DNA of 12,945 nucleotides. It comes from CAG-103 sp048217285 (GTDB lineage: Bacteria; Bacillota; Clostridia; Oscillospirales; Oscillospiraceae). This document shows, one piece after another, positions 6,012 through 12,344 of the stretch; the first letter of the stretch is position 1, and each line of letters begins with the position of its first letter. Under the pieces are notes generated by a model. That model saw nothing but the letters and a program-made list of their open reading frames with translations. It searched no databases and had not been told where the DNA came from. The position numbers and the translations under genes were made by a program. Where the stretch lies: assembly GCA_048217285.1 (NCBI GenBank), contig DBFWVW010000090.1, positions 1 to 12,945 of the forward strand, given 5' to 3'.

Positions 6012-6044
6012 GTGCGCCCCTGCACGAACTGTGCAGGGGCGCAC
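6012..6044. terminator. Perfect 14-bp hairpin, probable terminator of the DUF4353-like gene
   Basis: Arms 6012-6025 and 6031-6044 are perfectly complementary around GAACT. It begins 6 bases past the stop of the leftward lipoprotein gene. The T tract is weak on both strands, so it may be a processing or mRNA-stabilising hairpin, or a dispersed palindrome. The rest of 5938-6050 shows only the SWIM gene leader. Confidence 0.55.
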
Positions 6045-6050
6045 CTTTGT

Positions 6051-6623
6051 CTATCTTGGAGGGAGAAGGGAAGCTGATTTATTGTCCGGGACGGTGCCTT
6101 TGCCGCCGTTTCTGTCGGGCGGTGTGCCCATATCGCCGCTGGGCCGACCGCCTATGCCGCCGCCCATGCCGCCGCTGCCGTAGATGAGGCTCTCGAGCGT
6201 GACGTCGGTGCTCTGACCGCCCATGGTGACGGTGAGCGTGCCGCCGCCCGCGATGGTGAGATCGCTCTTGGAATACAGGCAGGCGTTCGGCTCCTCATCG
6301 TCGGCAGAGGAGAAGCTGTCGCCATAATCGTAGCTGTCGCCGTCGGTAAGGGTGCTGGCCGTGCCGTCCGTGAGCGTGCCGGTGAGTACGTACACGCCGC
6401 CGTTCGTGATGGTCACATCGTCGCTGCCGGAGAGTGTGATCTCGGTCGCGTTTGTCAGATCCGGCGCGGTCACTTTCGCGTCATAGAGCTGCTGCGCGAT
6501 GGAATCGTCGGCCGCCGTATTGGTATCGGTGCCGGTGCCGGCGGTTTTTCCGCACGCGCACAGCACGCCGATCAAAAGGGCCGCGCACAGCAGCACGGCC
6601 AGGATGCGCTTGGCTGGATTCAT
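6051..6623 (-). CDS. Shortened DUF4353-like (carbohydrate-binding-domain) lipoprotein
   Basis: A 190-residue predicted lipoprotein: signal peptide 1-23 with lipobox LCAC and lipidated Cys24, then an acidic Thr/Ala linker. Residues about 58-133 carry fragments typical of the repetitive beta-helix lipoproteins annotated as carbohydrate-binding-domain (DUF4353): EITLSGSDDVTITNGGVYVLTG (59-82 region), TLTDGDSYDYGD (91-102), NACLYSKSDLTIAGGGTLTVT (113-133 region). Residues 149-178 are a Gly/Met/Pro-rich tail (SGGMGGGIGG, GDMGTPPDRNGG). Relatives known to me are several hundred residues long with many more beta-helix turns. The repeated TLTDG (83-87 and 91-95) and the abrupt jump to the Gly-rich tail suggest internal deletion. 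ATG 6623 has AGGAGG 8 bases upstream. It is divergent from the VTC/DUF4956 operon and shares its promoter architecture. Reading frame is intact; function may be reduced. Confidence 0.7.
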   Translation of the reverse strand: MNPAKRILAVLLCAALLIGVLCACGKTAGTGTDTNTAADDSIAQQLYDAKVTAPDLTNATEITLSGSDDVTITNGGVYVLTGTLTDGTASTLTDGDSYDYGDSFSSADDEEPNACLYSKSDLTIAGGGTLTVTMGGQSTDVTLESLIYGSGGMGGGIGGRPSGDMGTPPDRNGGKGTVPDNKSASLLPPR

Positions 6624-6654
6624 GCCGTTTGCCTCCTTGTTCGTTTCTGGCGCC

Positions 6655-6688
6655 AGCATACCCCGGCAAGCTAAAGGCTGCCTAAAGG
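6655..6688 (-). promoter_or_regulatory. Response-regulator-type promoter, leftward
   Basis: On the minus strand: CTTTAGG, 4 bp, CTTTAGC, 9 bp, then TATGCT (6655-6660). The two heptamers are 11 bp apart, one helical turn, and cover the -35 region, where no TTGACA-like hexamer exists. This is how OmpR/PhoB-family activators bind. It drives the DUF4353-like lipoprotein. Confidence 0.65.
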
Positions 6689-6703
6689 AAAATCGGAAAT
6701 TTT

Positions 6704-6736
6704 CTTTAGGTTCTTTTTAGGCGGCGGAGGTACGCT
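6704..6736 (+). promoter_or_regulatory. Response-regulator-type promoter, rightward
   Basis: CTTTAGG (6704-6710), 4 bp, TTTTAGG (6715-6721), 9 bp, then TACGCT (6731-6736). Spacing is identical, base for base, to the leftward promoter, and the -35 is again replaced by the repeat. The predicted start near 6743 leaves a leader of under 20 nt before the VTC gene. Confidence 0.65.
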
Positions 6737-6760
6737 ACCGGCAGAAAGGGGGCCACCGAC

Positions 6761-7492
6761 ATGGCCGATACCATGCAATGCAGCTTCACGCGCTATGAGC
6801 AGAAGTACTTTCTCACGCCGGCGCAGCAGGCGGCTCTGCTCGCGCGCATCGCGCCCCATATTCAGCGCGACGTGCACGAGCGCTACACGATCTGCAACCT
6901 TTATTATGACACGGACGACTGGCGGCTCATCCGCGCGTCACTGGAAAAGCCGGCCTATAAGGAAAAGCTGCGCGTGCGCAGCTACGGTGTTCCGGCGGAC
7001 GGCGACCGGGTCTTTGTCGAAATCAAGAAAAAGTATGACGGCGTGGTCTACAAGCGCCGCATCACGGCAGCACCCGCGGACGCGGCAGCATTTCTGCGTA
7101 CTGGGAAAAGTGCCGCGCCGCTCGGCCAGATCGGCCGCGAGATCGCGTGGTTCCAGCGCACCTATCATGCCGAACCGAAGGTGTTTCTCGCCTATGACCG
7201 CACGGCGTTTGCCGGTGTGGACGATCCGGCCGTGCGTATCACGTTCGACACGGACATCCGCTGGCGCACCACGGCGCTCGATCTGCGCTGCGGCGATTAC
7301 GGCGCGCCGCTGCTGCCGCCGGGGCAGATCCTCATGGAGCTCAAGCTCCCCGGCGCCTGTCCGCTGTGGCTCAGCCGGGCGCTGACGGACATCGGCGCGC
7401 GCCAGACGTCGTTTTCCAAGTACGGCGCGTGCTACAAAACGTACATTTTTCCCACTGAATCATTTTCAAAGGAGGCGCTCTGCAGTGCTTGA
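6761..7492 (+). CDS. VTC-domain (polyphosphate polymerase-like) protein
   Basis: A 243-residue protein that is essentially a complete VTC tunnel domain of the CYTH/triphosphate tunnel superfamily. Characteristic strands in order: TRYEQKYFL (10-18), CNLYYDT (45-51), EKLRVRSYG (68-76), FVEIKKKYDGVVYKRR (85-100), AYDRTAF (144-150), RITFDTDI (159-166), ILMELKLPG (190-198) and SFSKYGACY (217-225). Alternating Arg/Lys and Glu residues line the tunnel that binds nucleotide and polyphosphate in yeast Vtc4. Bacterial homologues are annotated as polyphosphate polymerase-domain proteins, but most are untested. No membrane segment of its own; it overlaps by 8 bases the DUF4956 membrane protein that could anchor it. 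ATG 6761 follows AAAGGGGG by 8 bases; M5 is a weaker alternative. First gene of the operon. Confidence 0.9.
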   Translation: MADTMQCSFTRYEQKYFLTPAQQAALLARIAPHIQRDVHERYTICNLYYDTDDWRLIRASLEKPAYKEKLRVRSYGVPADGDRVFVEIKKKYDGVVYKRRITAAPADAAAFLRTGKSAAPLGQIGREIAWFQRTYHAEPKVFLAYDRTAFAGVDDPAVRITFDTDIRWRTTALDLRCGDYGAPLLPPGQILMELKLPGACPLWLSRALTDIGARQTSFSKYGACYKTYIFPTESFSKEALCSA

Positions 7493-8147
7493 ATCTATCC
7501 TCGTGTCCGGGATCACGCTCCCGGCCTTCCTCATCTGTACGGCGGTGTCGCTCGTGCTGGGCATCGCCACGGCTCTAATCAGTATGTACCGCACAAGGTG
7601 CAGTCAGAGCTTTGCCGTCACGCTCGCGGTGCTGCCCGCGATTGTGCAGATCGTCATCATGCTCGTCAACGGCAACGTCGGCGCGGGCGTGGCCGTTGCC
7701 GGGGCGTTCAGTCTTGTGCGGTTTCGCTCGGTGCACGGCACGGCGCGGGAGATCGGCGTGATCTTTCTTGCCATGGCGCTCGGCCTTGCGACCGGCATGG
7801 GCTATGTCGTGCTCGCGGCGGTGTTTTTCGTCCTCATCGCGGCGGTGCTCCTGCTGCTGACGAAGCTGGACTTCGGCACCCGGCGCACCGATGAGCGCCT
7901 GCTGAAGATCACCATCCCGGAAAACCTTGACTACGACGGCCAGTTCGACGATCTCTTTGACACATATACCACTGCGCACACGCTCGAGCGTGTCAAGACC
8001 GCCAACATGGGCACGCTCTACGAGCTGCAGTACCGCGTCACGCTGCGCGATGCGCAGGTGCCCAAGGCGTTTCTCGACGCCCTGCGCTGCCGCAACGGCA
8101 ATCTGAACATCACCTGCAGCCGCGAGCTGACGGGCGAGGCGCTGTGA
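7485..8147 (+). CDS. DUF4956 membrane protein
   Basis: A 220-residue integral membrane protein. Hydrophobic segments at about 8-32, 43-62, 66-79 and 89-126 (long enough for two passes) give four to five helices, followed by a cytosolic C-terminal domain (about 138-215) with a beta-alpha-beta look (RLLKITIPENLDYDGQFDDL, TLYELQYRVTL). The conserved core AFSLVRFRSVHGTAREIGVIF (74-94 region) is the family hallmark. Start is GTG 7485, chosen because AGGAGG lies 9 bases upstream and the overlap with the VTC stop is only 8 bases. DUF4956 genes habitually sit beside VTC-domain genes; a complex that makes or moves a polyphosphate-related or envelope polymer is inference. The operon may end here or read through into the regulator, 53 bases on. 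Confidence 0.88.
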   Translation: MLESILVSGITLPAFLICTAVSLVLGIATALISMYRTRCSQSFAVTLAVLPAIVQIVIMLVNGNVGAGVAVAGAFSLVRFRSVHGTAREIGVIFLAMALGLATGMGYVVLAAVFFVLIAAVLLLLTKLDFGTRRTDERLLKITIPENLDYDGQFDDLFDTYTTAHTLERVKTANMGTLYELQYRVTLRDAQVPKAFLDALRCRNGNLNITCSRELTGEAL

Positions 8148-8158
8148 AAGCGCTTGCT
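8145..8158. promoter_or_regulatory. cre-like palindrome over the regulator promoter
   Basis: TGAAAGCGCTTGCT matches the Firmicutes catabolite-responsive element (TGWNANCGNTNWCA) at all but two constrained positions, with the AAGCGCTT core perfectly palindromic. GAAAGC and GCTTTC also pair over 8146-8161. It overlaps the DUF4956 stop codon and the -35 of the next promoter. A LacI/CcpA-type regulator binding here would repress. Sequence match only. Confidence 0.4.
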
Positions 8159-8182
8159 TTCCGGGCGGAAATCTCCTAGAAT
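8154..8182 (+). promoter_or_regulatory. Sigma-A promoter of the two-component genes
   Basis: TTGCTT (8154-8159), 17-bp spacer, TAGAAT (8177-8182; 5/6 match). The predicted start near 8189 leaves only about 12 nt before the ATG at 8201. The regulator and kinase can thus be transcribed apart from VTC/DUF4956, giving a basal sensor supply. Confidence 0.7.
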
Positions 8183-8200
8183 AGGGCCGGGTGATGAACC

Positions 8201-8878
8201 ATGCGTCTGCTGATCGCAGAGGACGAGCGCGACCTCGCCGAGGCGCTGAGCGTCTTTTTTGAGAAAAATCAATTCACGGTCGATACCGTCTACAATGGCT
8301 TTGACGCCTACGAATACGCCGTCACGGGCGATTACGATGCCGTCGTGCTCGACGTCATGATGCCAAAGCTCAACGGCGTCGAGGTGCTCGAGCGGCTGCG
8401 CGCCGAGGGCGTGCGCACCCCGGTCATGATGCTCACGGCCAAGGCCGAGAAGGATGACCGCATCACGGGCTTCAACGCCGGGGCGGACGACTATCTGTCC
8501 AAGCCCTTCGCGCCCGATGAGCTCATCTGCCGCGTGCGGGCCATGCTGCGCCGCGGCGGCGAGTACCGGCCGACGGTGCTCACGTTCGGCGACGTGTGGC
8601 TCGACTGCAGCACGGGCCTGCTCTCGTGCGCGGGGCAGAGCGTGCGCCTGAGCGGGCGCGAGTTTCAGGTGATGGAGCTGTTTTTGCGCGCGCCGAAGGT
8701 CGTGCTCTCGGCCGAGCGCATTCTGGAGCGCGTCTGGGGCTGGGACAGCGACGCGGAGATCAACGTCGTCTGGGTGCATATCTCGAACCTGCGCAAAAAG
8801 CTCCGAGGCATTGGCTCGAACGTGACCATCCGCACCAACCGCGGCCTCGGCTACGTGCTGGAGGTGGGTCATGATTGA
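8201..8878 (+). CDS. OmpR/PhoB-family response regulator
   Basis: A 225-residue two-domain regulator of standard length. Receiver 1-120: acidic pocket E7/D8, phospho-acceptor D51 in AVVLDVMMPKLNG, switch T79, and K101 in SKPFAPDEL. Winged-helix output domain about 125-223: LSGREFQVMELFLRAP (150-165), ERVWGWDSD (177-184), then the recognition helix region VVWVHISNLRKKL (189-201) and wing RTNRGLGYVL (211-220). The start ATG 8201 has GGGTGAT close upstream. The 3' end overlaps the kinase gene by 8 bases. Its family binds tandem direct repeats about 11 bp apart, matching the CTTTAGG repeats at 6671-6721, so it is the best local candidate to control both flanking promoters. It was not tested against any other regulator in the genome. 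Confidence 0.93.
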   Translation: MRLLIAEDERDLAEALSVFFEKNQFTVDTVYNGFDAYEYAVTGDYDAVVLDVMMPKLNGVEVLERLRAEGVRTPVMMLTAKAEKDDRITGFNAGADDYLSKPFAPDELICRVRAMLRRGGEYRPTVLTFGDVWLDCSTGLLSCAGQSVRLSGREFQVMELFLRAPKVVLSAERILERVWGWDSDAEINVVWVHISNLRKKLRGIGSNVTIRTNRGLGYVLEVGHD

Positions 8879-10103
8879 GCGGCTGCGCAAGCGCTTCATC
8901 CGCATCGCGACGCTGGCCGTCGCGGGTGTTTTGCTGCTGCTGTGCGTGACGGTAAACGCGACAAACTACGTCTCCGTGAACCGGCAGCTGACGCAGATGC
9001 TGCAGATGATCTGCGACAATCAGGGCACGGTGCCGCGCTTCCCGCCCGACGGCGGAAAGCCGGGGCAGAAGCCCGACGATCCCTTCACGCCCGAGACGCC
9101 GTACTCTACGCGCTACTTCGTCCTGCGCTATGACGGCGACGGCGATCTCGAACAGGCGGATCTGACGCACATCGCTGCCGTGTCCGAGGACGACACGGCG
9201 CAGTATCTCACCGCAGCGCTGCGCCACGGCGCGGGCTTCGGCTATACGGCGGGGTATAAATACTACGTCGTCCACACAGACACCGACCGCTGGATGGCCA
9301 TCTTTCTCGATAGCTATCAGGAACTGCACGCGGTCGTGGCATTCGCGTGGATGTCGCTTGCGGCCATGGCTGTGTGCGTGGTGCTGGTATACGTGATTGT
9401 CGTGCTCTGCTCGCGTCGGGCGATCGCGCCGGTCGTCCAAGCGTCCGAGCGGCAAAAGCAGTTTATCACCGACGCTTCCCACGAACTTAAAACGCCCATC
9501 ACCGTCATCGCCACGAGCCTGAAGGTTCTGGAGATGGAGGTCGGGCAGCAGAAGTGGATCGACAAGGCGGAAAACCAGACCGAAAAACTCACGGAGCTCG
9601 TAAACGCCCTTGTTACGCTCTCACGCATGGACGAGGAGGCCTCGCCCCTGCAGATGGCGGACTTTCCGATCAGCGACGCGCTTACGGAAACGGCGGAGTC
9701 GTTCAGCGATTTTGCGGCGTCCGCCGGGCATAAGCTTGACGTGCGCGTGACGCCGGGGCTGACCTACTGCGGCGACGAGTATGCCATCCGGCAGCTTGTG
9801 TCCATCCTGCTTGATAATGCCGTCAAGTATGCCGCACCGGATACGTCCATCTCCTTTTCGCTGGAAAAGGGGCGGCGCGGTGTTGTGATCCGCACGGAAA
9901 ACCGGTGCGACGCGCTCGACACGGCCGCGCTCGGCCGGCTCTTTGACCGCTTTTACCGCGCAGACCCAGCCCGCAGCGCCGAGAGCGGCGGCTTCGGCAT
10001 CGGCCTGTCCATGGCGCGCAGCATCGCCGAGGGGCACCACGGCACCATTCGCGCCGAGAGTCCCGACGGGCGCACGATCGTGTTCACGGCCGAACTGAAA
10101 TAG
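8871..10103 (+). CDS. Membrane sensor histidine kinase, partner of the upstream regulator
   Basis: A 410-residue sensor kinase. TM1 about 12-30, extracellular sensor about 31-155 with a Pro/Gly/Asp-rich stretch (FPPDGGKPGQKPDDPFTP, 57-74), TM2 about 156-180, dimerisation/phosphotransfer helix with H204 in ITDASHELKTPITVI, and ATPase domain: N box LLDNAVKY (N316), F box LFDRFYRADPARS (357-369), G2 box GGFGIGLS (373-380). The G1 box (normally DxGxG) is degenerate: VVIRTENRCDAL occupies that place. This variant occurs in a subgroup of Firmicutes kinases, so activity is still likely. No HAMP or PAS domain is evident between TM2 and the H box. ATG 8871 overlaps the regulator gene by 8 bases, so translation is coupled. 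The sensed signal is unknown; the large extracytoplasmic loop suggests an envelope cue. Confidence 0.93.
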   Translation: MIERLRKRFIRIATLAVAGVLLLLCVTVNATNYVSVNRQLTQMLQMICDNQGTVPRFPPDGGKPGQKPDDPFTPETPYSTRYFVLRYDGDGDLEQADLTHIAAVSEDDTAQYLTAALRHGAGFGYTAGYKYYVVHTDTDRWMAIFLDSYQELHAVVAFAWMSLAAMAVCVVLVYVIVVLCSRRAIAPVVQASERQKQFITDASHELKTPITVIATSLKVLEMEVGQQKWIDKAENQTEKLTELVNALVTLSRMDEEASPLQMADFPISDALTETAESFSDFAASAGHKLDVRVTPGLTYCGDEYAIRQLVSILLDNAVKYAAPDTSISFSLEKGRRGVVIRTENRCDALDTAALGRLFDRFYRADPARSAESGGFGIGLSMARSIAEGHHGTIRAESPDGRTIVFTAELK

Positions 10104-10106
10104 GGC

Positions 10107-10134
10107 TTGACAAACGAGAAAGATGTAGTATCAT
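10107..10134 (+). promoter_or_regulatory. Promoter of the marR-MFS-lipoprotein operon
   Basis: A perfect TTGACA (10107-10112), 16-bp spacer, TATCAT (10129-10134; 5/6). The predicted start near 10141 is inside the loop of the inverted repeat, so this transcript contains only the right arm and does not form the terminator hairpin. Confidence 0.7.
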
Positions 10135-10162
10135 CTATTTTCGATGATGCTACATCTTTTTT
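10119..10162. terminator. Terminator of the kinase operon, also a candidate MarR operator
   Basis: Arms 10119-10135 and 10143-10159 pair over 17 bp with a single G-T pair and a 7-base loop TATTTTC. A run of six T (10157-10162) completes an intrinsic terminator 15 bases after the kinase stop. The left arm contains the -10 of the next promoter, so the same symmetry can serve a MarR dimer. Confidence 0.8.
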
Positions 10163-10177
10163 GCGCCGGAGGGGCCT

Positions 10178-10654
10178 GTGGACATTACGAAACGCAAGAT
10201 CACGAAGATCGCGCGCGAGGTGAGCAAGTTCACCGTGCGCACGCTGCGCGCCGAGGGCGTCGGCCCGGGCGAATTTGACGTGCTGCACGCGATTCGCAAA
10301 AATCCCGGCATCACGCAATCGGGCGTGTGCCGCATCACGGGCTTTGACAAGGGCGCGGTCGCGCGCCAGACGGCGAGCCTGGAGGCCAAGGGTTATCTGC
10401 GCCGGGAGGCAAATCCTGCCGACGGCCGCAGCCGCTGCCTCTACGCCACCGCGCAGGCTGAGCGGCTGAAAAATTCCAAGGCCGCCGTCGAAACGCGGTT
10501 TTACGACTGGCTGCTTGCCCCGCTCACGGAGCCGGAGCGCGCGGAGTTCGCGCGCGTGCTCGATGTGCTCTATCAGCGCTGCAAGGCGGAGAGCAAGGCG
10601 GGGTTTCCCAATATGACGGCCATGGTGAAAGAGGGCACAACCGATGGCGAGTAA
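10178..10654 (+). CDS. MarR-family transcriptional regulator
   Basis: A 158-residue MarR-type winged-helix repressor. Helix-turn-helix about 45-72 (ITQSGVCRITGFDKGAVARQ, then TASLEAKGYL), wing about 74-92 with the DGRSR motif (82-86) typical of MarR. Flanking helices about 5-25 and 95-140 form the dimer interface. Residues C51, C87 and C135 could make it thiol-responsive, but no known redox arrangement is clear. Start is GTG 10178, backed by GGAGGGG a few bases upstream; no ATG fits. It overlaps the transporter gene by 11 bases. It probably represses its own operon by binding the inverted repeat around the -10 at 10119-10159. The ligand is unknown, plausibly a substrate of the efflux pump. 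Confidence 0.9.
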   Translation: MDITKRKITKIAREVSKFTVRTLRAEGVGPGEFDVLHAIRKNPGITQSGVCRITGFDKGAVARQTASLEAKGYLRREANPADGRSRCLYATAQAERLKNSKAAVETRFYDWLLAPLTEPERAEFARVLDVLYQRCKAESKAGFPNMTAMVKEGTTDGE

Positions 10655-11903
10655 GCAGAAAAAGAAATACTCGCAGGCGATGGCGTTCGTGCTGCTGTTC
10701 GGCATTGTGAGCCTGTTTTCCGACATGACGCACGAGGGCGCGTCGAGCATCCGCGGCGCGTATCTGACGCTGCTGGGCGCTTCGGCCGGGACGATCGGCT
10801 TCATCTCCGGCCTCGGCGAGCTCGTGGGCTACTCGTTGCGCTACGTGTTCGGCAAGCTCACGGATAAAACAAAGCATTACTGGACGATGACGATCGTCGG
10901 CTACGTGCTCGATGTGCTGGCTGTGCCGGCGCTTGCGCTCGTCGGCGAGCACGGCTGGGTCTGGGCGTGCGCGCTGCTCGTCATCCAGCGCATGGGCAAG
11001 GCCATCAAGAAGCCCGCGAAGGATACGATTTTGTCCTTCGCAGCCTCACAGGAGGGCGTTGGCAAGAGCTTTGGCATTCAGGAGGTGCTCGACCAGATCG
11101 GCGCGTTCCTCGGCCCGGTGCTGCTGTATCTCGTGATGCTCTTCAAAACCGATGGTACAACGTTTCAGGTCTATTCCACGTGCTTTGCGGTGCTGGCTAT
11201 CCCGGGCGCGATCACACTTGTGCTGCTGCTCGTGACGAAGCGGAAATTCCCGAATCCCGAGCACTTTGAGCCCGAGCCGAAGGAATATGTGCCGTTCAAG
11301 CTGAAAAAAGAGTTCGTGCTCTACATTGCGGGCATCAGCCTGTTTGCGTTCGGCTTCATCGACTATTCGCTTGTGCTCATGCACGTCTCGCGCACGTATA
11401 CGCACCTCGCTTCCGGCCTCGCGGAGACGTCCGCGCTCGTCACCAGCGGGTCGCTGCCGCTGCTGTATGCCGGGGCGATGCTGGTCGACGCTGTGGCGGC
11501 GCTGTTTTTCGGCCTGCTGTATGACAAAAAGGGCGTGCAGGCGCTCGTGTGGTCGACCATACTGTCGGCGCCGTTTGCGGTGTTTGTGTTCGCGTGCCAC
11601 AGCATCGGCGCGCTGCTCGTGGGCATCGCCCTCTGGGGTGTCGGCATGGGCGCGCAGGAGTCGATTTTGAAGGCCGCCGTCACGCAGATGGTGCCCAAGG
11701 CCAGCCGCGCCACCGGCTACGGCGTGTTTGAGTGTGCATTCGGCGTGTTCTGGTTTCTCGGCAGTTGGCTGCTCGGTGTATTGTATGATGTGAGCATCCC
11801 GGCTATGGTGGCGGTGTCGGTGGCGGCGCAGCTCGCGGCTATCCCGCTGTATCTGCGTTCGGCCAAGCTGCACCGCGACGGTTTGAAAGGAGAAAACGCA
11901 TGA
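10644..11903 (+). CDS. MFS transporter, probable drug or metabolite efflux pump
   Basis: A 419-residue major facilitator of usual length. Two bundles of hydrophobic helices are joined by a charged cytoplasmic loop at about 198-223 (TKRKFPNPEHFEPEPKEYVP...KLKKEF). TM1 carries SLFSDMTHEGASSIRGAYL (23-41), a motif of a MFS branch often annotated as a general efflux permease; the loop 2-3 motif A equivalent is GKLTDKTKHY (70-79), and GLLYDKKGVQ is its counterpart in the second half. ATG 10644 overlaps marR by 11 bases with AAAGAGGG upstream, and its stop overlaps the next lipoprotein start (ATGA). Pairing with MarR points to ligand-induced efflux; no substrate can be read from the sequence. Confidence 0.9.
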   Translation: MASKQKKKYSQAMAFVLLFGIVSLFSDMTHEGASSIRGAYLTLLGASAGTIGFISGLGELVGYSLRYVFGKLTDKTKHYWTMTIVGYVLDVLAVPALALVGEHGWVWACALLVIQRMGKAIKKPAKDTILSFAASQEGVGKSFGIQEVLDQIGAFLGPVLLYLVMLFKTDGTTFQVYSTCFAVLAIPGAITLVLLLVTKRKFPNPEHFEPEPKEYVPFKLKKEFVLYIAGISLFAFGFIDYSLVLMHVSRTYTHLASGLAETSALVTSGSLPLLYAGAMLVDAVAALFFGLLYDKKGVQALVWSTILSAPFAVFVFACHSIGALLVGIALWGVGMGAQESILKAAVTQMVPKASRATGYGVFECAFGVFWFLGSWLLGVLYDVSIPAMVAVSVAAQLAAIPLYLRSAKLHRDGLKGENA

Positions 11904-12304
11904 AATCTGTTCGTGTTTTGACCCTGCTGCTCGCGCTCGCGCTGCTGTGCACGGGCTGCGCCGCCGGCGGTGCGGCGGAGACCACCCCTGCCCCGGATAT
12001 GAGCGACCTCCCGCTCGACGGAGGCTATGCCTACCTGCGCGTGGAGGTGCTCTCGCGCGACAAGGACGCGAAAACGTTGGAGGTCAAAGTGCTCGATTTC
12101 GGTGACGCCGACGGTGTGAATGCCGGCGCGCTGCCGGTCGGTGCGCAGGGAACAGTCGATTGCAGTGACCTGCTGACGATGGCGATGATGATCGACTCCG
12201 GCGAGTGGATCATCACCTACGCAGACCTCGGCCAGCAGGCATTCCCACTGCGGCTGACGTCGATCGAAAACCCGGATCACTTTTCCGAGCGCGCGGGGAA
12301 ATAA
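11900..12304 (+). CDS. Small lipoprotein, function unknown
   Basis: A 134-residue predicted lipoprotein: signal peptide 1-19, lipobox CTGC with lipidated Cys20, short Ala/Gly/Thr/Pro linker to about 35, then a compact domain of about 95 residues predicted as mostly beta (YAYLRVEVLSRD at 43-54; TLEVKVLDFGDADG at 59-72; GEWIITYADLGQQAFPL). I do not recognise the family. ATG 11900 overlaps the transporter stop by 4 bases (ATGA) and has AAAGGAG 7 bases upstream, so translation is coupled to the pump. A substrate-capturing or accessory lipoprotein of the transporter is a reasonable guess only. A strong terminator follows. Confidence 0.82.
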   Translation: MKSVRVLTLLLALALLCTGCAAGGAAETTPAPDMSDLPLDGGYAYLRVEVLSRDKDAKTLEVKVLDFGDADGVNAGALPVGAQGTVDCSDLLTMAMMIDSGEWIITYADLGQQAFPLRLTSIENPDHFSERAGK

Positions 12305-12307
12305 AAG

Positions 12308-12340
12308 AACACCGGCGGATGAAACCCATCCGCCGGTGTT
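12308..12340. terminator. Bidirectional terminator
   Basis: Perfect 14-bp arms 12308-12321 and 12327-12340 around AAACC, followed by TTTTT on the plus strand and CTTTTATTT on the minus strand. It separates the convergent lipoprotein and CorA genes. Confidence 0.9.
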
Positions 12341-12344
12341 TTTG

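Noticed and set aside
8018..8905. 295-codon minus-strand open frame, and similar ones at 8760-9482, 9953-10804 and 11046-11873
   Set aside because: They are antisense to clearly identified DUF4956, regulator, kinase, MarR and MFS genes and have low-complexity His/Arg-rich translations.
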